Origin: an uncultured Selenomonadaceae bacterium
GTDB lineage: Bacteria > Bacillota > Negativicutes > Selenomonadales > Selenomonadaceae
Direction: 5' to 3'
DNA length: 32,240 nucleotides
Assembly (NCBI GenBank): GCA_945873565.1
Contig: CAMCDL010000007.1
Location: 1 to 32,240, forward strand
Made by a program: the position numbers and the translations under genes. Shown here one piece after another: positions 1 to 9,517 of the stretch (position 1 is its first letter; the number at the start of each line of letters is the position of its first letter). The notes beneath the pieces were generated by a model. The model saw only the letters and a list, made by a program, of their open reading frames with translations, was not told the origin of the DNA and searched no databases.

Positions 1-25
1 TACTAATCTACAATAACATTATAAA

Positions 26-45
26 GGGCTTCCCACCGGAAGCCC
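26..45 (-). terminator. Putative terminator/hairpin downstream of rarA
   Basis: Perfect 8-bp stem GGGCTTCC / GGAAGCCC with a 4-nt loop (cacc on +, GGTG on -). Followed on the minus strand by TTTATAATG, a weak U-tract. Confidence 0.55.
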
Positions 46-94
46 CTACGCATTGAACTCCTCTACGCATTGGAAGGCCCTACGCACTGGAAGC
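38..94. repeat. Imperfect ~17-bp tandem repeat (about 3 copies) just downstream of the rarA stop codon
   Basis: Minus strand reads cttccagtgcgtagggc | cttccaatgcgtagagga | gttcaatgcgtagggg | cttccggtggg...; the core (T/A)TGCGTAG recurs at ~17-bp spacing. Confidence 0.7.
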
Positions 95-95
95 T

Positions 96-1424
96 TTATC
101 TTTTTCTATTTGGCCAGCAAGCCTCCAGATACTCCCTTATACGCACATCCCGTCCATTCTCGCTAGGGTGATAATAAACCCTGTTCTTAATCTGATCCGG
201 CAGATACTGCTGCTGGGTAAAGTGACCTGGATAATCATGCGGATAAATATACTCTAGTCCGTGGCCCAGCTTAGCAGCTCCTTTATAATGAGCATCCCTA
301 AGATGAGGCGGAACCTGTCCGCAGCTTCTGGAGCGCACCTCTGACAATGCTTCATCTATTGCCAGATAGGAGGCATTGCTCTTCGGAGCAGATGCTATAT
401 AGGTTACTGCCTGAGCTAAAGGAATCCTGGCCTCTGGCATACCGACAAACTGTACACAGTTAACAGCGGCCATTGCCAGCACCAGGGCAAATGGGTCTGC
501 ATTTCCCACATCCTCTGAGGCACAGATAGCTATTCTTCTGGCAATGAAGTTAACATCCTCGCCAGCAGCCAGCATCCTGGCCAGATAATGCAGGGCAGCA
601 TCCGGATCACTTCCCCGCATGCTTTTTATAAATGCAGAAACTGTATCATAGTGATTATCTCCCTTTTTATCATAGCTCTGCATTCTTTCTCCAAATATAT
701 CATGCAGAAGCTCCAGGGTTATTTCACCTTCATCAATCATAGCCGAAGCCTGCTCAAGGAAATTCAAGGCCATTCTGCCATCACCCGCCGCCAGCTGGGC
801 AATAGCGGCCAGCACCTCATCACTGCACTTAATATTAAGGCTTCCTAACCCCCGGTCCCTGTCAATCAAAGCTCTCTTCATAAGTGTTATGATATTTTCA
901 TCTGTAAGATGCTTAAGACGGACAATGCGAACCCTGCTTAACAGCGCGTGATTTACCTCAAAAAACGGATTTTCAGTGGTTGCTCCAATGAGTATCAGAC
1001 GGCCATCTTCGACATATGGCAGCAGCACATCCTGCTGGCTTTTGTTGAAGCGATGAATCTCATCAATAAATACTATGGTTCTTTTCTGATAATATTTCCG
1101 CTGCTCAGCCGCCTCATCTACAATTTTTCTTATGTCACTTATACCTGATGAAACTGCATTAAGCTTTTTAAAATGACTGTTTGTAATATTGGCAATCATC
1201 TGAGCAAGAGTGGTTTTGCCAGTACCTGGTGGTCCAAAAAGTATCATTGAAGGTATCTGGTCATTTTCAATCATCTTTCTGAGATACTTGCCCGAACCTG
1301 CCACCTCATCCTGACCAATAAACTCGCTGAAATCCCTTGGACGCATTCTCTGAGCCAAAGGCTCATAGGACCTCCTGTTTTCATTAGATGAGGCTGCTGC
1401 TGCAAATAAATCCATGCTTTCCAT
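96..1424 (-). CDS. rarA: Replication-associated recombination protein A (RarA/MgsA-type AAA+ ATPase)
   Basis: 442-aa ORF with Walker [10 protein letters not shown], Walker [15 protein letters not shown], and the RarA-typical opening LAxRMRPxxFxEFIGQ. Confidence 0.95.
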   Translation of the reverse strand: MESMDLFAAAASSNENRRSYEPLAQRMRPRDFSEFIGQDEVAGSGKYLRKMIENDQIPSMILFGPPGTGKTTLAQMIANITNSHFKKLNAVSSGISDIRKIVDEAAEQRKYYQKRTIVFIDEIHRFNKSQQDVLLPYVEDGRLILIGATTENPFFEVNHALLSRVRIVRLKHLTDENIITLMKRALIDRDRGLGSLNIKCSDEVLAAIAQLAAGDGRMALNFLEQASAMIDEGEITLELLHDIFGERMQSYDKKGDNHYDTVSAFIKSMRGSDPDAALHYLARMLAAGEDVNFIARRIAICASEDVGNADPFALVLAMAAVNCVQFVGMPEARIPLAQAVTYIASAPKSNASYLAIDEALSEVRSRSCGQVPPHLRDAHYKGAAKLGHGLEYIYPHDYPGHFTQQQYLPDQIKNRVYYHPSENGRDVRIREYLEACWPNRKR

Positions 1425-1426
1425 AT

Positions 1427-1873
1427 TTATTCTCCTGTAGAGCCAAAGCCCCCAGTACGGGCCTCACCCTTGCCTGCTTCATCTCCATCAGCAGTCAGAT
1501 ATTTATAGAAAATAGCCTGTGCTACACGCATCCCCTTGGAAACCCTTACTATTTCGCTGCCATGATTAATCAGCGGCACCATTATATGTCCCTCATTGCC
1601 TGGGTTATTATAATAATCTGAATCTACTATTCCCACATTATTGATGCAGGATATGGCATTCCTGATTGCAAAGCCGGACCTTACATGAAGTCCCAGATAT
1701 TCATCAGGCTCCATATATGCCTTAAGGCCAGTCGGAATTATAGTTACTTTGCCAGGAAGAAGCTCCACATCCTCTGCAGCTGCCAGATCGTACCCCGCAC
1801 TAGCTGCAGTCTTACGGACAGGAAGCTCTATTCCTGCATCCTTATATTTTGATATTACCTCAAATCCACGCAT
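1427..1873 (-). CDS. dut: dUTP diphosphatase
   Basis: 148 aa with trimeric dUTPase motifs: SAGYDLAA, RSGFA, NNVGIVDSDYYNN, and C-terminal RTGGFGSTG. Confidence 0.95.
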   Translation of the reverse strand: MRGFEVISKYKDAGIELPVRKTAASAGYDLAAAEDVELLPGKVTIIPTGLKAYMEPDEYLGLHVRSGFAIRNAISCINNVGIVDSDYYNNPGNEGHIMVPLINHGSEIVRVSKGMRVAQAIFYKYLTADGDEAGKGEARTGGFGSTGE

Positions 1874-1896
1874 TATTTTCTCCTAATAGATTATTT

Positions 1897-1922
1897 AAGG
1901 GCCGCTAAAAGCAGCCCTTTTC
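1897..1922 (-). terminator. Possible hairpin terminator/attenuator between hfq and dut
   Basis: Minus strand GGGCTGC-tttta-GCGGCCC (one G-U pair) directly after the hfq stop; the U-tract is poor. Confidence 0.4.
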
Positions 1923-1923
1923 T

Positions 1924-2169
1924 TTATTCATCAGCTTTATTCATATTAGCTATGGAATCAAGATTCTGGGATAAGGTAATGGTGGAAATAGCATGTTTAT
2001 AAACCAGCATCTGCTTCCCCATGGAATCCATTATTACTGTAAAGCTGTCAAACCCCTTCACATATCCCTTTATCTGAAAACCATTCATAAGATGTATAAC
2101 CACCGGAGCATTATCTTTTCTAACCTGATTGAGAATACTATCCTGTAAATTTACCACTTTAGCAGTCAT
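1924..2169 (-). CDS. hfq: RNA chaperone Hfq
   Basis: 81 aa, [38 protein letters not shown]...KHAIST: Sm1 and Sm2 motifs typical of Hfq, adjacent to miaA. Confidence 0.97.
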   Translation of the reverse strand: MTAKVVNLQDSILNQVRKDNAPVVIHLMNGFQIKGYVKGFDSFTVIMDSMGKQMLVYKHAISTITLSQNLDSIANMNKADE

Positions 2170-2235
2170 TTAACAGCCCTCCATCACATTTTTTATATTT
2201 TTACAAGATGCTCCATACATTCATTCTTATTACTT

Positions 2236-3174
2236 CTACAAAAGTCCATAATATCCTGCCATATCATGATATATTTTGTCAGCCAACTTTTCATCTGCTT
2301 CAGCCTGAGCATCATACCAGCGGATATATGGCATTTTTCTGTACCATGTCAGCTGTCTTTTTGCAAAATGCCTTGTATTCTGCTTGATTTTATCTGCTGC
2401 CTCATCAAGGCTAATTTCTCCTCTTACTGCCGGCAGCAGCTCCTTATAGCCGATTCCCTTCATGGACTGGCAGCTATCCGAGATTCCATTCTTAAGCAGT
2501 CCCTCTACCTCATTGTAAAGTCCCTGCTCTATCATTATCTCTACCCTGCGATTAATGCGCTCATATAATATTGAACGTTCCCATCCAAGTCCTATGGCAA
2601 ACACGTCATAAGCTAGCTCAGAGGCCTTTTCCTCTGAAATCTGTTCTCCGCCCAGATGATAAACCTCCAGAGCCCTTATAATTCGCCGGAAATTATTGAT
2701 ATGCAGCCTTTCTGCTGCATCAGGATTCACCTTCCGCAGCATATCAAATACGTATTCTCGTCCCTTTTCTTCAGCCAGACGTTGGAGACTTTCCCTATAT
2801 TCAGGATCACCAGAGGTTTCATTAAACTGGTAGCCCTCCACCAGCGACTTTATATAAAGGCCAGTGCCGCCAGCAAGAATAGGAATCCTTCCCTGCTGAT
2901 TAAGTAATGTGATAACAGGTTTAGCTAAGTTAATAAAATCCGTAACATTAAAGCCTGCATCAGCATCGAGAATATCAATCAGGTGATGCCTAATACCGCC
3001 CATTTCCTTCTTTCCTGGCTTAGCTGTACCAATATCCAGCCCTTTATATACCAGCATGGAATCACCTGAAATAATCTCAGTATCAAGTCTTCTGGCCAGC
3101 TCCACTGCTAGTGCTGTCTTGCCAGAGGCAGTAGGTCCTGCAATTACTATCAGTTTTTCTTTATACCCGCTCAT
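2236..3174 (-). CDS. miaA: tRNA dimethylallyltransferase
   Basis: IAGPTASGKTALAVELA, SGDSMLVYKGLDIGTAKP, AGGTGLYIKSL. The likely start is ATG at 3174 (MSGYKEK...), giving a 4-bp ATGA overlap with the upstream gene; the ORF track extends to 3213. Confidence 0.95.
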   Translation of the reverse strand: MSGYKEKLIVIAGPTASGKTALAVELARRLDTEIISGDSMLVYKGLDIGTAKPGKKEMGGIRHHLIDILDADAGFNVTDFINLAKPVITLLNQQGRIPILAGGTGLYIKSLVEGYQFNETSGDPEYRESLQRLAEEKGREYVFDMLRKVNPDAAERLHINNFRRIIRALEVYHLGGEQISEEKASELAYDVFAIGLGWERSILYERINRRVEIMIEQGLYNEVEGLLKNGISDSCQSMKGIGYKELLPAVRGEISLDEAADKIKQNTRHFAKRQLTWYRKMPYIRWYDAQAEADEKLADKIYHDMAGYYGLL

Positions 3175-3836
3175 TCCAGCTCCATTGCCTCGCCAGGCTT
3201 GAGAATATGACACTTGATGAAGCCATCCATTTCCACTCTCATTTTAAAAAGCTCAGCATCCTGCTGAACTACTGGCCAGGTATTATAGTGGACAGGTATT
3301 ACATGCTCTGCTTGCAGAATTTCTGCTGCTATAGCAGCATCCTCAATTCCCATAGTATAATTATCACCTATCGGCAGTACTGCATAATCAATCCTAAATT
3401 TACGGCTGATAAGGGCCATATCACTGAATAATGATGTATCACCACTATAGTAGACTGTTTTTCCCCCAATGGTAACAACAAAGCCACAGGCTATAGCACC
3501 TGGCACGCCAGCACTATGCATTGCAGGGGTCATAAACACCTTACCGAATGGAAACTTAGCTGTTCCGCCAATATTCATACCGTGGCCCTTTACCTTGCCA
3601 CAAGCATCAATTATCTCTGGCACACCTATAACAGTAGCATCAGACATTCTGGCAATACTGCCAGCATCTCCTAAATGATCCTGATGTCCATGTGAAACAA
3701 GAATATAATCGGCCTCAGCCTTATCAGCTGACAAAGTTGCAGCAGGATTAAAGGTCAGAAAAGGATCAAACAGCAGTCTGCTGCTTCCATCATCCAGCAG
3801 AAAGGCTGAATGACCATAATATGAAAACTTCAGCAT
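3171..3836 (-). CDS. UPF0173-type metal-dependent hydrolase (metallo-beta-lactamase fold)
   Basis: YGHSAFLLD, LVSHGHQDHLGD, MTPAMHSAGVPG, YYSGDTSLF, VIPVHYNTWP motifs. Confidence 0.92.
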   Translation of the reverse strand: MLKFSYYGHSAFLLDDGSSRLLFDPFLTFNPAATLSADKAEADYILVSHGHQDHLGDAGSIARMSDATVIGVPEIIDACGKVKGHGMNIGGTAKFPFGKVFMTPAMHSAGVPGAIACGFVVTIGGKTVYYSGDTSLFSDMALISRKFRIDYAVLPIGDNYTMGIEDAAIAAEILQAEHVIPVHYNTWPVVQQDAELFKMRVEMDGFIKCHILKPGEAMELE

Positions 3837-3850
3837 TTTCTCCTCCTTGA

Positions 3851-3884
3851 AAAAAGAGGGCTATTGCCCAAAGACAACAGCCCC
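3851..3884 (-). terminator. Rho-independent terminator of the FIST-GGDEF gene
   Basis: Minus strand GGGCTGTTG-tctttggg-CAATAGCCC followed by TCTTTTTT. Confidence 0.8.
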
Positions 3885-3889
3885 ATATG

Positions 3890-5662
3890 TTACATTTCAA
3901 TGTCACAATATACCGCGTCACGGCCTAAATCATTCTTGGCCTTCATCAATGTAGCACTAAGACGCTTTATAGCCTCAGAGGCTGTTTCCTCCAGCTTTAC
4001 CTGAATAACACCTGCACTGATGGTCACTCTGGTATTTACCTCCTGCAGGACCATTTCCGAAGTCTTGAGCCTGATAATCTCGGCCAGCTCTGCTGCTGCT
4101 TCCAGCTTGGCATTAGGCATCATAATAAGGAACTCATCCCCGCCCCAGCGTCCAGCATAGACCTTACTAGAAATGCTGTCTTTAATGATAAGCCCGACAT
4201 TCTTCAGTACACTGTCACCTATATCATGACCGCAGCTATCATTGATTGCCCTGAAGGCATCAATATCCAGCATTATCATGCTAAAGCTTCTATTCCCTGT
4301 ATGAGCCAGCTTCAGCTTCTTTTTCAGCACCTCCTCACTCTCACTCCTATTAAGGAGATCGGTAAGACGATCTATATGTGCCAGCTGTATAAGCCTGTCA
4401 TTAGCAGACTCAAGCTCAGCCGATACAGCCCTTAGCATTTTTATGAGTTTTGATACATCACTAAAACTACCATCATCCTCACACTGAACAGGTGGAAGGA
4501 CTCTTTTATTATCACGCTTGGAGCCGCTCTCGCGGAATCCGACAATACTCATTACCGCACTAGCAGTCATGATGCTTCCATTAACCCTGACAAATTCTCC
4601 AAAAGAATAAAATCCGCAGGTAGGAGCGCAATGATGACATACCTGACGCTCAATTTCGGCTTTATCATCCAGTATAATATACCTAGATATACAGCTCACA
4701 GAAAATAGAGCATCTGGGGAAAAACGGCGCATTTCCTTCTGAAGCCGCATAGCATCATCAATAAGGTCCTTCTTATCACAAAAAGATAAGTAAACGTTTT
4801 CACCTAAGGAAAAATCAGATGAAAAAACCGCACCACCATCAGGAAGTGCCTTTGTAATAACCCTATGGAATGTATTTCCATGTCTTATTACAGACAGTGC
4901 AAACTTATTATTATTCTCAACAAAATTACTGTTCCAATCAGTTCCCAGGTATTTTTTCATTATATCTCTCACTGATTGGAAATCAATTTCCTTTACAATA
5001 TTCGGACCATCCATTTTAGTAATGGTCATCCGCTTACCTAAAAGCTGCCAGCCGCAGCAGTTCGTTTCATATACCTGAAGCCGGCGTCCTCTATACACCA
5101 CAGCCATAAGACCACGGTCAAGGGAAAGATCATTACTAAATACTACACCGCCCTCAGTCCATTCACTGTAATCTGTAATACCACCGAATATTACAATATC
5201 AGGCGGGCAATTGGATACCTCAGTAAAGAAAGGTGAAAGATTAAGGTTCCTGCCAGCAGACAGAAATTGAATTGCTACTGGCTGTGCAAGATTCCTTATG
5301 TAATAAAGAAAATTCTTACCGATATTCCTGCTATTCTGATCATCCCAGATTATTGGCACAACCTCAACATAGGAGTAAGCAAAAACCGTAAAGGTCATGG
5401 TCACTTTATCAAGGCTCAGCTCAGCATCTGCAATAGAAACAGCTGTTGCACCACCTGCAATATGCACATCAGGCACAGTATCCTGTATAGCATCTATATA
5501 ATCCTGAATCTGTTCCTTCTGATCAAGAGGAACGTATATCGTTGCCAATATGCTAGAAATTTCACTCTCCAGCTCAAGGCACTTCTGTTTAAAATCAGCT
5601 AAATTCTGCAGGAAATGATCATAATCCCTGCATATATATGGAAATTGCTGCAATACACTCAC
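3890..5662 (-). CDS. FIST N/C sensory domain protein with C-terminal GGDEF diguanylate cyclase domain
   Basis: 590 aa. The N-terminal ~400 aa resemble FIST_N/FIST_C (VHIAGGATA..., FYSFGEFVRVNGS...TASAVMSIVGF). The C-terminus has DRLTDLLNR...FSMIMLDIDAFRAINDSCGHDIGD...AGRWGGDEFLIMMP. GTG start at 5662. Confidence 0.88.
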   Translation of the reverse strand: MSVLQQFPYICRDYDHFLQNLADFKQKCLELESEISSILATIYVPLDQKEQIQDYIDAIQDTVPDVHIAGGATAVSIADAELSLDKVTMTFTVFAYSYVEVVPIIWDDQNSRNIGKNFLYYIRNLAQPVAIQFLSAGRNLNLSPFFTEVSNCPPDIVIFGGITDYSEWTEGGVVFSNDLSLDRGLMAVVYRGRRLQVYETNCCGWQLLGKRMTITKMDGPNIVKEIDFQSVRDIMKKYLGTDWNSNFVENNNKFALSVIRHGNTFHRVITKALPDGGAVFSSDFSLGENVYLSFCDKKDLIDDAMRLQKEMRRFSPDALFSVSCISRYIILDDKAEIERQVCHHCAPTCGFYSFGEFVRVNGSIMTASAVMSIVGFRESGSKRDNKRVLPPVQCEDDGSFSDVSKLIKMLRAVSAELESANDRLIQLAHIDRLTDLLNRSESEEVLKKKLKLAHTGNRSFSMIMLDIDAFRAINDSCGHDIGDSVLKNVGLIIKDSISSKVYAGRWGGDEFLIMMPNAKLEAAAELAEIIRLKTSEMVLQEVNTRVTISAGVIQVKLEETASEAIKRLSATLMKAKNDLGRDAVYCDIEM

Positions 5663-5694
5663 ATCCAGCTAAAATCATATTATATGTATGACGG

Positions 5695-6192
5695 CTATCT
5701 ATTCTCTTCCATCCTCATAAGCACAAAACAGAGATCAGACAATCGGTTTATATAAAGGCGATTTGATTCATGCACCTCGTCCTCTGCCGCCATATCCAGC
5801 ATCAGCCGTTCTGCCCGTCTGGTAATAGTACGTGCCAGATCCAGAAATGCACCTGCCAAGGTGTCACCGGGTATAATAAATCCACTGAAAGGTGGAACTA
5901 TTTCCTCCACCTCATCAATCATTTTTTCTATGGCTGCCACAGACTCATCATTAATCATCGCCTTCTGTCCCTTGCTGGCCAGATCAGCCATTAAAAGATT
6001 ATTATTTTTCTGCAGGCCAAGTATTATTTCCTTAACACGTTCATTAGAAGATGCCGCCCTGGCCATAGCCAAAGCAGAATTCAGCTCGTCAACTGTGCCA
6101 TAAGTCTTTACCCGCAGGGAATTCTTCGAAACTCTTTCCCCTGTATAAAGGCTGGTAATTCCTGCATCTCCTGTCTTTGTATAAACACTCAT
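5695..6192 (-). CDS. PduO-type cob(I)alamin adenosyltransferase
   Basis: MSVYTKTGDAGITSLYTGERVSKNSLRVKTYGTVDELNSALA and ARTITRRAERLM...NRLYINRLSDLCFVL are ATP:cob(I)alamin adenosyltransferase signatures. Confidence 0.93.
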   Translation of the reverse strand: MSVYTKTGDAGITSLYTGERVSKNSLRVKTYGTVDELNSALAMARAASSNERVKEIILGLQKNNNLLMADLASKGQKAMINDESVAAIEKMIDEVEEIVPPFSGFIIPGDTLAGAFLDLARTITRRAERLMLDMAAEDEVHESNRLYINRLSDLCFVLMRMEENR

Positions 6193-6200
6193 AGCAAACC

Positions 6201-6617
6201 TCAGTCAAGAATTTCAGATGCATTGAAGAATATAGCTATCTCACGGGCAGCACTCTCAGGACTATCAGAAGCATGAACAGCATTACGGCTGCCGCTTTCT
6301 GCGTACAGCTTTCGGATTGTACCCTCATCAGCCTCTGCAGGATTGGTCTTGCCATTGATGCGACGTACATTAGCGATAGCGTCCTCGCCCTCAAGCACCA
6401 TTGCAATGATAGGACCAGAGGTCATAAAGCCCATCAGGTCATCATAATACGGACGTCCGATATGCTCAGCATAATGCTTGGAAGCAATCTTCTCATCCAT
6501 CTTCATCAGCTTCATAGCCAGTATTTTCAGGCCCTCATTCTCATAGTGCTTGATAATATCTCCGCTATAGTGCTTTCTGAATGCATCAGGCTTTATCAGT
6601 ACAAGTGTCTTTTCCAT
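6201..6617 (-). CDS. ndk: Nucleoside diphosphate kinase
   Basis: MEKTLVLIKPDAF, active-site His context NAVHASDSPESAAREIAIFF. Confidence 0.96.
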   Translation of the reverse strand: MEKTLVLIKPDAFRKHYSGDIIKHYENEGLKILAMKLMKMDEKIASKHYAEHIGRPYYDDLMGFMTSGPIIAMVLEGEDAIANVRRINGKTNPAEADEGTIRKLYAESGSRNAVHASDSPESAAREIAIFFNASEILD

Positions 6618-6649
6618 CAGTGAAATAGCTCCTTTAAAAAAAATAGTAA

Positions 6650-7174
6650 TTATTTATTCTGATTAATATCTGCATAGTCATCCGCCAGCGCTTTGTAGGC
6701 TTCAGCAGATTTCTCCAGGGCCTCGATTTCATCCTCCCTGAGTCTCCTGACAATATGACATGGATTGCCCTCTACCAGGGAATAGGCCGGAATCACCTTA
6801 TGCTGTGGCACCTTTGTCTCTGGAGCAATGACAGAAAACGCCCCTATTTCAGAATACCCGCCCAGATTTGCACCAGAACCAATAAGTACATTATTACCGA
6901 TTTTAGTGCTATGAACTACAACATTATGGCCGATAAGAACGCTATCACCTATTTCTGTTACATTATTATTCATAACGTGAATGGTAGCATTATCCTGAAT
7001 GTTGGTATTCTTGCCAATTCTGACAGGTGAAACATCGCCCCTTACCACAGCATTAAACCAGATGCTGGAACCCTCACCAATTTCCACATCTCCTACCACT
7101 ACAGCCTCAGGTGCTAAAAATACATCTTTATGAATCTTTGGGCTCTTGCCCTTATAAGAGTATAAACCTGCCAT
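6650..7174 (-). CDS. Gamma-carbonic anhydrase family protein (left-handed beta-helix, hexapeptide repeats)
   Basis: IWFNAVVRGDVSPVRIGKNTNIQDNATIHV, IGHNVVVHSTKIGNNVLIGSGA, VEGNPCHIVRRL. Confidence 0.9.
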   Translation of the reverse strand: MAGLYSYKGKSPKIHKDVFLAPEAVVVGDVEIGEGSSIWFNAVVRGDVSPVRIGKNTNIQDNATIHVMNNNVTEIGDSVLIGHNVVVHSTKIGNNVLIGSGANLGGYSEIGAFSVIAPETKVPQHKVIPAYSLVEGNPCHIVRRLREDEIEALEKSAEAYKALADDYADINQNK

Positions 7175-7211
7175 TTTGATGACCCCCTTCAGTCGGTATT
7201 ATCCTAAGTCT

Positions 7212-7240
7212 ATTATACCACCATTCAGGCAAAAAAACAA
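7212..7240 (-). promoter_or_regulatory. Putative sigma-A promoter for the carbonic anhydrase-ndk-adenosyltransferase-FIST/GGDEF run
   Basis: Minus strand TTGTTT (7235-7240), 17-nt spacer, TATAAT (7212-7217). Confidence 0.6.
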
Positions 7241-7263
7241 AGGGACTGACAGCATCAGTCCCC
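7231..7263 (-). terminator. Rho-independent terminator of the hom-thrB operon
   Basis: Stem GGGACTGA / TCAGTCCC (perfect 8 bp, 5-nt loop). Minus-strand U-tract TTTGTTTTTTT follows. Confidence 0.9.
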
Positions 7264-7269
7264 TTAAAA

Positions 7270-8187
7270 TCAAAGCAAATACGCACCCTGTTTATCAATT
7301 GAAAGCTGAAGTATCTCAGCCTTTACATTATGCTTGGCAAATTCTTCCTTCATAGCCATGCCAATGGCCTCGGTCCCATTCTCTGCAAATGCAATAACAC
7401 ATGGGCCAGCTCCGCTAAGTGCTGCACCGAAAGCTCCTGCATTTCTGGCAGCCTCAAACACATCATACATGCCCGGAATGAGCTGAGCCCTATAGGGCTG
7501 ATGAAGAGCATCATCAATAGCTGAAGCTAAATACTCTCTGTCGCCTCTGGCCAATGATGCTGCCAGCATAGCTGCCCTGCTGATGTTATATATTGCCTCT
7601 GCTCTTGTAATCTTTTCTGGCAGAACCGCTCTGGCCTTGGATGTAGAAAGATAAAAAGCCGGTACCGCCACTATAAGCTTAAGATCAAGCTTTGGCATGA
7701 AGGACATTGTATCTGCCCGTCCATCCTTCATCGTACTAATAGTAAAGCCGCCATATAATGCTGGAGCAACATTATCCGGATGACCCTCTATTTCAGTAGC
7801 CAACTGAAGCATATCATGCTTAGACATCGGACTGCCGCAAAATGCATTAGCAGCATATATTCCCGTAACTATTGCCGTAGCACTTGAGCCAAGCCCTCTG
7901 GATAAAGGCACCTGATTAACCATGTGCATTCTTGCACCGCGATACCTTTCCTTCAAACCTGCCCGCTCTAGAAACAGCTTAACAGAAGTCCAGACAATAT
8001 TATCAGGACCATCAGAAATATCCTCTGCCCCTGCTCCCTCTACTGAAATCTCCAGAAACTCATCCTCTGTCAATTCCATTGTAAGCTCATTATATATTGA
8101 GCAAGCTATACCTAATGAATCAAAACCTGGACCGCAATTAGCAGTAGTTCCAGGTACTCTGACCGTCACAGACTTTTCCGAAAACAA
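7270..8187 (-). CDS. thrB: Homoserine kinase (GHMP family)
   Basis: VRVPGTTANCGPGFDSLGIAC, PLSRGLGSSATAIVTGI, GAFGAALSGAGPCVIAF. Confidence 0.96.
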   Translation of the reverse strand: MFSEKSVTVRVPGTTANCGPGFDSLGIACSIYNELTMELTEDEFLEISVEGAGAEDISDGPDNIVWTSVKLFLERAGLKERYRGARMHMVNQVPLSRGLGSSATAIVTGIYAANAFCGSPMSKHDMLQLATEIEGHPDNVAPALYGGFTISTMKDGRADTMSFMPKLDLKLIVAVPAFYLSTSKARAVLPEKITRAEAIYNISRAAMLAASLARGDREYLASAIDDALHQPYRAQLIPGMYDVFEAARNAGAFGAALSGAGPCVIAFAENGTEAIGMAMKEEFAKHNVKAEILQLSIDKQGAYLL

Positions 8188-8203
8188 ACCAATTCACCTC
8201 AAA

Positions 8204-9493
8204 TCATGCATTCTCTACCCTGAGAACGCTGCTGATTTCATCAACCACCGGCAAAGCCTGCAGTAGATTGAGTGCTGCCTTAATCTTTTTGTTCTCAGTA
8301 ATATGAGTTACAGCTACTATCTCAGCAAAGTTTCCTACCATTCTGGTTTGTATTACAGATTTCATACTGATATTGCACTGACCAAAGGCAGTAGCTATCT
8401 GGCCCAGTACACCAGATTCGTCATTTACTCTGAGACGTACATAGTAGCAGTCCTCAGTCTCCTCAACAGGACATATCTTCAGTTCCTTATAACAGGTACA
8501 TCCTACAAGATTGCCAGTATCATTCACCAGATTACGTGAAATCTCTACAATATCAGCCATTACTGCAGATGCGGTAGGCAACGAGCCTGCTCCGCGGCCA
8601 TAAAACATTGCTTCACCTATAGCATTACCCTTAATGAAAATGGCATTGAATACATCATTTACATTAGAAAGAGGATGTTCCTTAGGCAAGAAAACAGGAT
8701 GAACGCGAACATTGATACCCTTTTCGCCATAATCCCTTGCAATAGCAAGCAGTTTTATAGAATAACCAAGCTGAGTTGCATACTGGATATCTGCTGGCTC
8801 AATATTTGTAATACCTTCAACAGATACATCATCAAGACTTACCCTAGTATTAAAAGCTATGGAAGCTAATATTGCTGCCTTACGTGCTGCATCAAGACCA
8901 CCCACATCTGCTGCAGGATTTGCTTCAGCATATCCCTTCGCCTGTGCTTCCTTTAATATAGAATCATAATCACAGCCATCCTGGGTCATCTTGGTAAGCA
9001 TATAATTGGTCGTACCATTTAATATCCCCATAATCTCTGTTATCTTATTTGCTGTAAGACAATGCTTCAACGGAGTAATAATAGGTATTCCGCCACCTAC
9101 ACTTGCCTCAAACATTAAGGCAGTATTATGAGCCTCTGCCATAGCAAAAAGCTCCTTGCCATGCGCAGCAACAACATCCTTATTGGCTGTAACTACATGC
9201 TTGCCAGATTCCATGGCCTTCAGCATATAATCAAGTGCAGGCTGCTTGCCGCCCATAACCTCTACTACGATATCAATATCAGGATCATTTAAGATGGACT
9301 CTGGCTTATCAGTAAGCTCGATACCCTCAAGATATTCTCTTTTTTTGTTGACATCCCTTACCAGAATCTTCTTAATTTCTATATCAGCACCGATTTTCTG
9401 AACGATGTCTTCCTTGTTTTCATTCAGGACACGGACAACACCAGTGCCCACAGTACCAGAGCCTAAAAGGCCCAGCTTAATAATCTTTTTCAT
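8204..9493 (-). CDS. hom: Homoserine dehydrogenase with C-terminal ACT domain
   Basis: LGLLGSGTVGTGVVRVL, VTANKDVVAAHG, GILNGTTNYMLTKM, C-terminal ACT region (VRLRVNDESGVLGQIATAFGQCNISMKSVIQ). Confidence 0.97.
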   Translation of the reverse strand: MKKIIKLGLLGSGTVGTGVVRVLNENKEDIVQKIGADIEIKKILVRDVNKKREYLEGIELTDKPESILNDPDIDIVVEVMGGKQPALDYMLKAMESGKHVVTANKDVVAAHGKELFAMAEAHNTALMFEASVGGGIPIITPLKHCLTANKITEIMGILNGTTNYMLTKMTQDGCDYDSILKEAQAKGYAEANPAADVGGLDAARKAAILASIAFNTRVSLDDVSVEGITNIEPADIQYATQLGYSIKLLAIARDYGEKGINVRVHPVFLPKEHPLSNVNDVFNAIFIKGNAIGEAMFYGRGAGSLPTASAVMADIVEISRNLVNDTGNLVGCTCYKELKICPVEETEDCYYVRLRVNDESGVLGQIATAFGQCNISMKSVIQTRMVGNFAEIVAVTHITENKKIKAALNLLQALPVVDEISSVLRVENA

Positions 9494-9517
9494 TGACTCT
9501 CAAATACTCCTAATAAA

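Noticed and set aside
5695-6192. Cobalamin-related metabolic island around the PduO-type adenosyltransferase
   Set aside because: Neighbours are ndk and the FIST-GGDEF gene. No cobalamin biosynthesis, diol dehydratase or B12 riboswitch sequence seen nearby.
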